From positions 1 to 7,897 of the forward strand of contig JACMLK010000355.1 of the NCBI GenBank assembly GCA_014379665.1: DNA of 7,897 nucleotides, given 5' to 3'. The notes beneath the pieces were generated by a model. The model was not told where the DNA came from. It worked only from the letters and a program-made list of their open reading frames with translations, and searched no databases. A program made the position numbers and the translations under genes. Positions 1 to 6,860 of the stretch are shown in pieces. Origin of the DNA: Saprospiraceae bacterium. GTDB lineage: Bacteria > Bacteroidota > Bacteroidia > Chitinophagales > Saprospiraceae. Within the stretch, counting starts at the first letter, position 1, and every line of letters starts with the position of its first letter.

Positions 1-200
1 CGGATAAATGTTAGTAAAACAAACATAATAATGATGGTATAATAAATATGTTTGCCATAATCTCCCCTTACTTCAATAAAATCTTTTTTAGACAGTACAA
101 ACCCAATAAATACAATAGAAAGTCCAACCAATTCGAGCCATTCGATTCCAAATATGGTACTTCCTGTGATTGAAATCAAAAAACCTGATAAGATCAGCAT
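1..200 (-). CDS. Hypothetical small membrane protein, 5' part (runs off the left edge)
   Basis: An open frame on the minus strand starts at ATG (198-200) and stays open for 66 codons to the window edge, so the C-terminus is missing. The visible protein begins MLILSGFLISITG. It has two or three hydrophobic segments, at about residues 2-17, 24-36 and 52-66. Between the second and third is a short charged stretch (SKKDFIEVRGDYGK, residues 37-50). This points to a small integral inner-membrane protein. I recognise no family or motif. The start lies 19 bp after the sucA stop on the same strand, with no terminator-like hairpin in the gap, so co-transcription with sucA is plausible. There is no clear Shine-Dalgarno, only an A-rich leader, as for the other genes here. 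An unbroken frame, good hydrophobic periodicity and operon-like spacing support a real gene. The function is unknown. Confidence 0.6.
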   Translation of the reverse strand, partial: MLILSGFLISITGSTIFGIEWLELVGLSIVFIGFVLSKKDFIEVRGDYGKHIYYTIIIMFVLLTFI

Positions 201-219
201 TTTACTTATATTGTTTATT

Positions 220-2952
220 TTAGGTATCACCGAAAGCTGTTTTTATCAAATCTTCCTGCTGCTGGTCATGTATTTTTTTGAAGCCTGTGGCAGGAGATGC
301 ACTGGCTTTTCTGGATATCAGTTCAATAGGGTCATTTCTGAAGTAAGTCATGAGATAGGACCACGCACCCATATTGGCGGATTCTTCCTGCACCCAATAG
401 AATTCAGCCTTACCATACTTTTTCATTAAATTTCTTATGTCTGCTTCAGGCAAAGGATATAATTGTTCAATTCTGATCACAGCTACATCTGATATGTGAT
501 TTTTTCTTCTGTAATCATTCAGTTCATAATACAGTTTTCCGCTACAGAAGAGGACTCTTTTTGCTTTTTTTACCGAGTCATCTTCTATGATTTCACGGAA
601 TTGTGTTTTACCGGTAAATTCATCCATCATACTCAGGCACTCAGGATGTCTGAGCAGTGATTTGGGAGACATCAGCACTAATGGTTTTCTGTAAGGCAAA
701 GCAAGTTGTCTTCTGATCATGTGAAAAAAGTTGGCAGGAGTAGTCACATTGCAGATAAACATATTAAAATTGGCACATAATTGAAGAAATCTTTCCAGTC
801 TGGCGCTGGAATGTTCAGGTCCCTGTCCCTCCAGGCCATGCGGCATCAACATGACCAGCCCACTCATTCGCTGCCATTTGCTTTCGCTGGAACAGATAAA
901 CTGATCTACTATCGACTGAGCACCATTATAAAAATCGCCGAACTGCGCTTCCCAAATGGCCAGATGATCCGGAGATGACTGTGAATATCCATACTCAAAA
1001 CCCAATACTGCAAACTCGGACAATAATGAATTGTATATCATGAATTTACCCTTAGCTCCTTCCAGGGTACTAAGTCGGTTATACTCTTCATTGGTTTTCT
1101 CATCAAAAAATATAGCATGTCTGTGTGAAAAGGTGCCTCTTTTTACATCCTGTCCGCTCATTCGCACATTTTTACCTTCCAGCATAAGGGAGGCATAAGC
1201 CATAAGTTCAGCAAATGACCAGTCGAGCATTTTTTTATCCAACAAATCCTGTTTTGATTTTTGGAGACGGCTTATTTTTGAGAGTGGAGTAAAGCCATTG
1301 GGTATGGTCATCAGGTGTTTCAGAATCTTTTCCACATCTGCTTTACTTATGCCGGTATCAGGTGACATCATGTCTGCTACATCCAGCGTTTTTTTAAGTT
1401 TTCTCCAGTGCTGTTCCGGTTCCTGATACACATAAGGCAATACTTTTTGTTTTACCAGGTCTAATCTATCCTGCAACTCTTCCCAGAATTTTTGTTCCAG
1501 CTCTTCACCGGCCTTAGGACCTACATCTCCTCTTTCTATCAGCTTTGAAAGATAGATTTCTCTTGGATTTTTATGGGCATCTATGAGCTCATACATCTGT
1601 GGTTGGGTGAATTTGGGATCATCTCCTTCGTTATGCCCGTGTCTTCTGTAGCATACCATGTCAATAAATACGTCATTATTGAATTGCTGTCTGTATTCAA
1701 TAGCAAGCTCAGCAGCAAATACCACAGCTTCTGGGTCATCACCGTTGACATGAAATACCGGCGCCTGCACAAGACTGGCAGCTGCTGTACAATAAGTAGA
1801 AGATCTGGCATCATCAAAATCAGTCGTAAAACCAATCTGATTGTTAATTACAAAATGTATCGTACCACCGGTGTAATATCCATCCAACTGACTCATTTGA
1901 ACCGTTTCATATACGACACCCTGTCCTGCCACAGCGCTATCACCATGAATTATTAAAGGAAGTATTCTGTCATATTCACTTCCATACAGAATATCTGCTT
2001 TGGCTCTGGTGAACCCCTCCAAAACAGGATTTACTGCTTCCAGATGCGATGGATTTGGTGCCAGTTTCAATTGTACCAATTTACCTGTTGGTGTAGTCAC
2101 CTGAGAAGAAAATCCAAGATGGTACTTCACATCACCGTCTCCGAAACTCTGATCCAGAATAGCTGTGCCCTCAAACTCGTTAAATATCTGGTCGTATGTC
2201 TTCCCCATAACATTGGCGAGCACATTTAACCGTCCTCTATGTGCCATACCTATTACTACTTCTTCTACTTTGCCTTCTACTGCTTTATTAATAATGGCAT
2301 CCAAAGCGGCTATAGTTGTTTCACCACCTTCCAATGAGAATCTTTTTTGACCGACGTACTTAGTGTGGAGGAATTTTTCAAATATTACGGCCCCGTTCAG
2401 CTTATTTAGAATTTGTTTTTTCTTTTCGAAAGAAAGTCCGTAACTGCCATCAAATATTCTCTTTTCGATTTTTTCACGCATCCACCTTCTTTTCTCCCTG
2501 TTTTCGATGTGGGTGTACTCCACACCAAGGTTGCCACAATATACCAGACGTAATTTATCGAGAATCTCCGTCAGAGTGGCATTTTTCAATCCTATCTCTT
2601 CTCCGGCTATAAATACCTGGTTCAGGTCTTTTTCTTCCAAAGTATAATCCTGTAATTCCAGATGTGGTTGACGGTCTTTTCTTTGTTTGATGGGGTTAGT
2701 AGTGGCTAAGAGGTGACCTCTGCTTCTGAATCCGTGAATGATAGACATCACACCAAATTCTTTGATAGAAAGATTCTGATCCGTCACCTGACTTTCATGA
2801 TCAGTCACAGCGTGACCGGAAGCACTGAATTCGAAACCATCAAAAAATATTCGCCAGCCTTCATCCACTGAAGCGGGATCCTGTTGATAATTTCTATACA
2901 TGGATTCTATATATGCCGGATGGGCATTTAATACGTATGAATAATCTTTCAA
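220..2952 (-). CDS. sucA: 2-oxoglutarate dehydrogenase E1 component (thiamine diphosphate-dependent)
   Basis: This E1 subunit of the 2-oxoglutarate dehydrogenase complex decarboxylates 2-oxoglutarate with ThDP and transfers the succinyl group to the lipoyl group of E2 (SucB) in the cytosolic TCA cycle. At 910 residues it is close to the roughly 930 of the family and appears complete. Visible parts, in order: an N-terminal E1-specific segment (about 3-42, with HPAYIESMYR); the dehydrogenase E1 domain (about 200-520) with GMAHRGRLNVL (235-245), KYHLGFSS (276-283), NPSHLEAVNP (300-309) and the ThDP/metal region from GDSAVAGQG (337-345) to INNQIGF (369-375); RRHGHNEGDDP (436-446); the transketolase-like pyrimidine domain with EAQFGDFYNGAQ (668-679) and MPHGLEGQGPEHSSARLER (703-721); and a C-terminal domain with VQEESANMGAW (854-864). 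There is no fused E2-type N-terminus, unlike mycobacterial Kgd. The first codon is TTG; homology of the first residues supports it. The next gene is not sucB, so E2 must be encoded elsewhere. Confidence 0.97.
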   Translation of the reverse strand: MKDYSYVLNAHPAYIESMYRNYQQDPASVDEGWRIFFDGFEFSASGHAVTDHESQVTDQNLSIKEFGVMSIIHGFRSRGHLLATTNPIKQRKDRQPHLELQDYTLEEKDLNQVFIAGEEIGLKNATLTEILDKLRLVYCGNLGVEYTHIENREKRRWMREKIEKRIFDGSYGLSFEKKKQILNKLNGAVIFEKFLHTKYVGQKRFSLEGGETTIAALDAIINKAVEGKVEEVVIGMAHRGRLNVLANVMGKTYDQIFNEFEGTAILDQSFGDGDVKYHLGFSSQVTTPTGKLVQLKLAPNPSHLEAVNPVLEGFTRAKADILYGSEYDRILPLIIHGDSAVAGQGVVYETVQMSQLDGYYTGGTIHFVINNQIGFTTDFDDARSSTYCTAAASLVQAPVFHVNGDDPEAVVFAAELAIEYRQQFNNDVFIDMVCYRRHGHNEGDDPKFTQPQMYELIDAHKNPREIYLSKLIERGDVGPKAGEELEQKFWEELQDRLDLVKQKVLPYVYQEPEQHWRKLKKTLDVADMMSPDTGISKADVEKILKHLMTIPNGFTPLSKISRLQKSKQDLLDKKMLDWSFAELMAYASLMLEGKNVRMSGQDVKRGTFSHRHAIFFDEKTNEEYNRLSTLEGAKGKFMIYNSLLSEFAVLGFEYGYSQSSPDHLAIWEAQFGDFYNGAQSIVDQFICSSESKWQRMSGLVMLMPHGLEGQGPEHSSARLERFLQLCANFNMFICNVTTPANFFHMIRRQLALPYRKPLVLMSPKSLLRHPECLSMMDEFTGKTQFREIIEDDSVKKAKRVLFCSGKLYYELNDYRRKNHISDVAVIRIEQLYPLPEADIRNLMKKYGKAEFYWVQEESANMGAWSYLMTYFRNDPIELISRKASASPATGFKKIHDQQQEDLIKTAFGDT
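2950..2952 (-). other. Non-ATG (TTG) start codon of sucA
   Basis: The plus-strand bases at 2950-2952 are caa, so the minus-strand codon is TTG. Upstream in the same frame the codons run back only to a TAA at 2989-2991 and include no ATG, GTG or other TTG, although several ATT codons occur. The first in-frame ATG downstream is codon 18 (MYRNYQQ), which would remove the conserved DYSYVLNAHPAYIES segment. TTG is therefore the best start. ATT at 2953-2955 or 2956-2958 is a weaker alternative. No obvious Shine-Dalgarno precedes it. Confidence 0.75.
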
Positions 2953-2996
2953 AATAATCTTAATATAAGTGTTAGTGACTGATATAAATTAAAGGC

Positions 2997-3004
2997 CAAA
3001 AGTA
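2997..3004 (-). promoter_or_regulatory. Candidate -7 box of the sucA promoter (TACTTTTG)
   Basis: On the minus strand 3004-2997 reads TACTTTTG, an exact fit to the Bacteroidota primary sigma -7 consensus TAnnTTTG. It would place transcription initiation near 2990 and give a leader of roughly 35-40 nt before the sucA start. I see no good TTTG -33 element at the expected distance (about 3022-3030), so the call rests on the -7 box and its position. Confidence 0.5.
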
Positions 3005-3040
3005 CAAATTTTAAATATTTAATGCCGGATGGCTAAGTTC

Positions 3041-3063
3041 TTTTTACCTGAACAGGTCAAAAA
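3041..3063. repeat. Short inverted repeat, possible operator (ACCTGAACAGGT core)
   Basis: The core at 3046-3057 has 5-bp arms ACCTG and CAGGT around AA. Outside it, TTTTT (3041-3045) can pair with AAAAA (3059-3063) if the C at 3058 is bulged. The site is upstream of both divergent promoters. No T-tract follows in a position that would terminate a gene, so an operator or a chance dyad is more likely than a terminator. I recognise no specific regulator. Confidence 0.3.
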
Positions 3064-3141
3064 TAGTGCTCCATTTCGTTAAAAACAAAATAATTATTCG
3101 TATTTTTAAGTGAAATGTTTTTTCATGTAAACTAAATGATA

Positions 3142-3149
3142 TACTTTTG
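3142..3149 (+). promoter_or_regulatory. Candidate -7 box of the rpsT promoter (TACTTTTG)
   Basis: TACTTTTG followed by C at 3142-3150 fits the Bacteroidota -7 consensus TAnnTTTG exactly and resembles strong housekeeping promoters of that phylum. Initiation would fall near 3155, giving a leader of about 33 nt before the rpsT ATG. The -33 region (about 3116-3123, TGTTTTTT) is T-rich but is not a clean TTTG. The leader is A/T-rich, with AGGAAA too far from the ATG to act as a normal ribosome binding site. Confidence 0.6.
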
Positions 3150-3187
3150 CACTCCATTTAGGAAAATATTTATAAAAAATAAGATTT

Positions 3188-3439
3188 ATGGCACAACACA
3201 AATCGTCCAAAAAAAGAATCCGCCAGGACATTAAAATAAGATTAAGAAACAGATATTATAAAAAATCTGCCAGGACTTCTATTGCAAAACTGAGAGAGCT
3301 CACAGATAAAAAAGAAGCAGAAGTTTTTTTGCCAAAAGTAATCAGCATGGTTGATAAACTTGCTAAGAAAAATACCTGGCACAAAAATAAAGCATCCAAC
3401 CTGAAGTCTAAATTGACGAGATACGTAAATAGTCTTTAA
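3188..3439 (+). CDS. rpsT: 30S ribosomal protein bS20
   Basis: bS20 is a primary 16S rRNA-binding protein of the small subunit, built mainly of three long alpha helices. The 83-residue product matches the usual length of 80-90. It has the family pattern: [14 protein letters not shown] (1-14), then [20 protein letters not shown] (18-37), and a C-terminal [17 protein letters not shown] (65-81). In many bacteria that last stretch reads HKNKAARKKSRL. The protein is very rich in Lys and Arg, as expected for rRNA binding. The ATG start has a good -7 box about 40 bp upstream. The gene is monocistronic: it is divergent from sucA, convergent with the NADH dehydrogenase gene, and ends 26 bp before a strong hairpin terminator. 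No leader structure suggesting autoregulation is evident. Confidence 0.97.
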   Translation: MAQHKSSKKRIRQDIKIRLRNRYYKKSARTSIAKLRELTDKKEAEVFLPKVISMVDKLAKKNTWHKNKASNLKSKLTRYVNSL

Positions 3440-3460
3440 TAACTTTATAAGGTTAAATAA

Positions 3461-3506
3461 AATATAAAGGTGAATACATTTGATGTGTTCACCTTTTTTT
3501 GTTTTT
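3461..3506. terminator. Bidirectional intrinsic terminator between rpsT and the NADH dehydrogenase gene
   Basis: The arms 3466-3478 (AAAGGTGAATACA) and 3484-3496 (TGTGTTCACCTTT) form a 13-bp stem with one G-T wobble around the 5-nt loop TTTGA. On the plus strand it continues into a T-tract (3494-3500, then GTTTTT to 3506), typical of rho-independent termination for rpsT. On the minus strand the stem is followed by TTTATATTTT (about 3468-3459), so it can also serve the convergent gene, whose stop codon (3505-3507) abuts it. Confidence 0.9.
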
Positions 3507-4818
3507 AATGCGGGATTTCATCGGGTAATTTCTTTTTACTTTTCTCTCTGTCTATATCCACATGATCATCATCTTTTAATATTAATCTGAGTGAACTGTT
3601 TTTTGAAATGTAATTCCAGGCCCAGTTGATAAATATGATAAGTTTATTCCTTACACTCAGAATAAGCATCAGATGCAGAAACATCCAAATTAACCAGGCA
3701 AAATATCCTTTGAATTTTATAAACGGCAGTTCGACGACGGCTTTATTTCTACCAACAGTAGCCATAGATCCAAGATCTTTATATTCGTATTTTACCAAAG
3801 TTTTACCTTCCACCATTTTCAACAAATTTTTTGCCAGTAATTTACCCTGATTAATAGCCACATTAGCGACCTGCGGATGTCCTTTAGGATATTTAGGTGT
3901 TATCATATAAGAAATATCACCAATGGCATAAATGCCTTCATGCCCTTCAATTTTATTATATCTGTCTACTATGTATCTGTTTGTCGCTGTTTGATTTTGA
4001 GGACTCATGCCTTTGATGAGATTGCCGGTGACACCTGCTGTCCATATTACCTGTTTGCTTTTGATGATCTCCCCGGTGTTCATTTTAAGATTGACACCGT
4101 CATAGTCGGTTACGAATACCTCCGTTTTAATGACTACACCAAGGTCTGTAAGATATAAGGATGATGCTTTTCTGGACATTTCACTCATATTGTTAAGCGT
4201 ATTGCTACTCCCTTCCAGAAGTATGATTTGCATTTTTGAAAAATCTATTCTGAAAAAATCTTTTGGCAGGATATCTTTTTTTATCTCTGCAAATGCACCC
4301 GCAAGTTCGACACCAGTAGGACCGCCACCTACCACAACAATATTCATCAACAACTTCTTTTCTTCGTCATCTACATAAAGGATTTTTTCAAAATTCTCAA
4401 GTATACTGTTTCGAATTGTTATTGCCTCATAAGTCGACTTGAGGCTGTAAGTATATTTTTTAATGTTCTTATTTCCAAAATAGTTGGTTTTGCATCCGGA
4501 AGCAATAATTAAATAGTCATACGCGAAATTACCTATAGGGGTTATTACCAATTTCTTATCTGGATCAATACTTTCTGCTTTTGTAAGACGAATACTTACA
4601 TCTTTTCGTTTTTGAAAAATTTTTCTGAATGGAAAGGAGATCGAAGAAGGTTCTAACTGGGAGGTCGCCACCTGATAAAATAACGGTTGAAACTGATGGT
4701 GATTCAATTTGTCAATGAGTAAAATATCAAAGGCATCTTCTTTTATATGTTCAATAAACTGTAACCCGGCAAAACCGCCACCGATCACTACGATTGTAGG
4801 CTTTCGATTTCCTGTCAT
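3505..4818 (-). CDS. ndh: Type II NADH:quinone oxidoreductase (NDH-2)
   Basis: This FAD-containing, single-subunit dehydrogenase oxidises NADH on the cytoplasmic face of the inner membrane and reduces quinone without pumping protons. The 437 residues contain two Rossmann dinucleotide motifs: VIGGGFAG (11-18) for FAD, and VVVGGGPTGVELAG (161-174) for NADH, the latter with the acidic LLEGSS (200-205) at the end of its fold. AIGD (298-301) is the second FAD contact. PQVANVAINQG (315-325) corresponds to the quinone-site AQxAxQxG-like motif, and LGSMATVGRNKAVVE (349-363) is typical of the family. A hydrophobic stretch (about 371-403, with YFAWLIWMFLHLMLILSV) is the probable membrane anchor, followed by a charged tail (KDDDHVDIDREKSKKK). 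The ATG start puts the first Rossmann strand at residue 8. The gene lies 168 bp downstream of dabB on the same strand, so it could share that transcript or have its own promoter; I find no clear one. Other flavin reductases are less likely. Confidence 0.93.
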   Translation of the reverse strand: MTGNRKPTIVVIGGGFAGLQFIEHIKEDAFDILLIDKLNHHQFQPLFYQVATSQLEPSSISFPFRKIFQKRKDVSIRLTKAESIDPDKKLVITPIGNFAYDYLIIASGCKTNYFGNKNIKKYTYSLKSTYEAITIRNSILENFEKILYVDDEEKKLLMNIVVVGGGPTGVELAGAFAEIKKDILPKDFFRIDFSKMQIILLEGSSNTLNNMSEMSRKASSLYLTDLGVVIKTEVFVTDYDGVNLKMNTGEIIKSKQVIWTAGVTGNLIKGMSPQNQTATNRYIVDRYNKIEGHEGIYAIGDISYMITPKYPKGHPQVANVAINQGKLLAKNLLKMVEGKTLVKYEYKDLGSMATVGRNKAVVELPFIKFKGYFAWLIWMFLHLMLILSVRNKLIIFINWAWNYISKNSSLRLILKDDDHVDIDREKSKKKLPDEIPH

Positions 4819-4986
4819 GTATTTTAGAATTGTAATCTCTCTTTAATCAACACTTTAAAATATTATTTGTTTCCACGATAAGAATTGAAGAAATATTGGA
4901 ATAATCTTTTGAGTCTTTTAAAGAAACATAATGATTGCACAGACCGGATTAATTATAATATGACGGCGAAGTGAATGAATTGACAT
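4819..4986. other. Intergenic spacer between dabB and ndh, no gene seen
   Basis: This 168-bp AT-rich spacer shows no convincing coding frame. It has no strong hairpin with a T-tract and no TAnnTTTG box facing ndh. TCTTTtAAAGA (about 4913-4923) is a short self-complementary stretch, probably incidental. The spacing is long for translational coupling but does not exclude read-through from dabB. Confidence 0.5.
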
Positions 4987-6858
4987 TTAAGAAGATCGGA
5001 AAGCCACAGGATGATATTGTTTAACATGTGGTCCAAGAAATATCCTGCTGTACATTCTTATGGCAGAAATTTCCAAAAAAAGTAAAGAGCCTGCAAGAAT
5101 TACCGGCAATAAATATTGTGTACCTGAAATATTTGAAAAAACAATATCAAGACCTATAAAGGTAGGTGTAATAGGGAAACCAGCTAATCCAAGACCTGAA
5201 AAAAGAAATGCTAATCCCAATTTTGGATGTTCATAAATATGTCCGTAGTAACCATGGAGATCAAGAATATTTTCCAATTTTCTCATTCTGTTGAGACAGT
5301 AATATCCAACGGCACCGGAGATGCAAACACCACTCAGATAAATAAATGATTCCTTTGTACTTAATGTGCCATTAAATCCGGTAGAGAGGATGATAAATAA
5401 CTGTCCTGCGACCAAATAAAGCCAGGCTCTAATTGCACTATCTCTTTCTGTAAATGCTTGTAGAACCAATAAGAATGAAGAAATTGCAAAACCAAACGCA
5501 ATAATGCTACTACTCTCTTTAAATGCATCACTCATTCCACTATAAAAAAGATAAAAACCAGTTATCATAACTAACGATACACCTATAAAAGCCAATCGGG
5601 ATGAAAGAAACCGGAATAAATTCCCAAAAAACTTGAAAGGCAACCATAATATTTTAAAATGAAATCTGTCTAAACTCCATTCTTTAATGGAAAGAATGAA
5701 AATGGTAGATCTGATTTTATGATCGGAACCAAACCAGGATCTATCTTTAGGAGTTTCAAAATTATAGTACTGATCATGTATCAGATAGTGAAGAACAGAA
5801 GGTGAGACCAGTAATTGGTATGCTCTTAAAAATGCATTACCTGCAAAATGGATGAGTGCTAATTTATCTAATCCTAAAGCAATTTCAATAAACATTATCC
5901 CTATTTGTGCTACAGAAGAATAGGCAATCTGAGTTTTAACAGATGACTGGACACTCGCTATACTGGTTGCAACTAAGCTGGTACTTAGACCTAAAATACC
6001 TAAAAGTAATTTAAAGGTAACATTATCTGTCCATAATGGCTCGACTCTCAATAGAAGGAAAATGCCGATATGTACCGACAAAGAACCATAGAAAATAGCT
6101 GTGGATGTTGTAGGGCCTTCCATGGCCCGTGGAAGCCAGGATGAAAATGGAAGTTGGGCTGATTTAACAGAAGCAACGGTTAAAAATATGAAAGGAATCA
6201 AATAAAAGAAGAAAGGATTTTCAGACAATTGTTCTGCCCAACCGGAGGTATTATTTAACTCGATGAAATTGATATTTTTATTGAATGCAAGATGACATAG
6301 CCAGACTGCAATTAACAAACACATATCGGAGAAGCGGTATAATGACACAACTTTCATTGCATTTTTGACAGGAAGATATCTTAGTCTGTAGTATCCAATC
6401 AGAAAAAATGAACTAATACCGAGTATTTCCCAACCGACAAATAGAGATTCAAAATTTCCCGAGAATATCACAAAATTCAGACCCAGAAAAAAGAAAATTA
6501 TATTATTAAAGAACCGTTTGTACCCACGGTCTCTATGCATATAATATCTGCTGAATATAATGACAAATATACCCAAAATGCAGCTTACTAAGCTATAGAC
6601 CATGGTCAGGCCATCAAAAAACAAATCAAAAGTAAGATGGCTATCTCCTTCATGATAATAGGTAAAAAGTTGTGTATAAAACGGTTCTTGGGCACTCAGC
6701 AGTAACGCAAAAGAAAATAAAAGAGTACCTCCCAATTGTATCAGGAGAGTGGTAAGTGCTATACGATAAATTTGGGTTTCTTTAGTTTTGGAAGGAAGAA
6801 ATGAAATAAGTAACCCTAATAAAGGTATTATTATAAAATATATTAAATACTGATCCAT
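4987..6858 (-). CDS. dabB: DabB: NuoL/MrpA-like membrane subunit of the DabAB inorganic carbon transporter
   Basis: This is an integral inner-membrane protein of the proton-conducting antiporter-like family (complex I NuoL, MrpA). It is thought to couple a cation gradient to CO2 hydration or bicarbonate accumulation by its partner DabA. It has 623 residues and more than a dozen hydrophobic segments. Family signatures: WEILGISSFFLIGYY (143-157) with the membrane Glu144; VKSAQLPFSSWLPRAMEGPT (231-250) with Lys232; VKTQIAYSSVAQIG (307-320) with Lys308; and HFAGNAF (337-343). A less hydrophobic insert (about 365-420) precedes a further membrane block ending with GLGLAGFPITPTFIG (555-569). ATG follows the dabA stop after 2 bp, indicating tight coupling. 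Annotation pipelines would often label it NADH dehydrogenase subunit 5. The adjacent dabA and the absence of other nuo or mrp genes argue for DabB (MpsA in Staphylococcus). Confidence 0.88.
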   Translation of the reverse strand: MDQYLIYFIIIPLLGLLISFLPSKTKETQIYRIALTTLLIQLGGTLLFSFALLLSAQEPFYTQLFTYYHEGDSHLTFDLFFDGLTMVYSLVSCILGIFVIIFSRYYMHRDRGYKRFFNNIIFFFLGLNFVIFSGNFESLFVGWEILGISSFFLIGYYRLRYLPVKNAMKVVSLYRFSDMCLLIAVWLCHLAFNKNINFIELNNTSGWAEQLSENPFFFYLIPFIFLTVASVKSAQLPFSSWLPRAMEGPTTSTAIFYGSLSVHIGIFLLLRVEPLWTDNVTFKLLLGILGLSTSLVATSIASVQSSVKTQIAYSSVAQIGIMFIEIALGLDKLALIHFAGNAFLRAYQLLVSPSVLHYLIHDQYYNFETPKDRSWFGSDHKIRSTIFILSIKEWSLDRFHFKILWLPFKFFGNLFRFLSSRLAFIGVSLVMITGFYLFYSGMSDAFKESSSIIAFGFAISSFLLVLQAFTERDSAIRAWLYLVAGQLFIILSTGFNGTLSTKESFIYLSGVCISGAVGYYCLNRMRKLENILDLHGYYGHIYEHPKLGLAFLFSGLGLAGFPITPTFIGLDIVFSNISGTQYLLPVILAGSLLFLEISAIRMYSRIFLGPHVKQYHPVAFRSS

Positions 6859-6860
6859 GG

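Larger units (their letters stand above)
2953..3187. promoter_or_regulatory. Divergent intergenic region between sucA and rpsT
   Basis: This 235-bp AT-rich region has no convincing open frame and sits between two divergently transcribed genes. It holds a TACTTTTG box facing each gene (2997-3004 minus, 3142-3149 plus). Between them lies a short dyad, ACCTG-aa-CAGGT (3046-3057), flanked by T and A runs. There is also a looser AT-rich inverted repeat (about 3079-3109) centred on the self-complementary AATAATTATT. The two promoters are about 140 bp apart, so they probably work independently unless a shared regulator binds in between. Confidence 0.6.

Noticed and set aside
154..429. 91-codon plus-strand open frame across the sucA 3' end
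   Set aside because: It is antisense to sucA and to the small membrane protein, and its sequence has no coherent fold; both minus-strand frames are better supported.
1581..1835. 84-codon minus-strand open frame inside sucA
   Set aside because: It is in another frame of the same strand within the conserved E1 domain, has no recognisable protein features, and is a by-product of sucA composition.
3877..4158. Plus-strand open frames within the NADH dehydrogenase gene (also 3626-3850 and 4130-4378)
   Set aside because: They are antisense to a gene with complete family motifs and are shadows of it.
4913..4923. TCTTTTAAAGA self-complementary stretch as a dabB terminator
   Set aside because: The arms are only 5 bp, AT-rich and without a loop, and no T-tract follows, so it would not form a stable terminator.
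4987..6858. Complex I subunit NuoL (NADH:quinone oxidoreductase chain 5)
   Set aside because: No other nuo genes are present and the gene is 2 bp from dabA. The membrane motif after GPT reads TSTAIFYGSLSVHIG rather than the usual NuoL pattern. DabB fits better.
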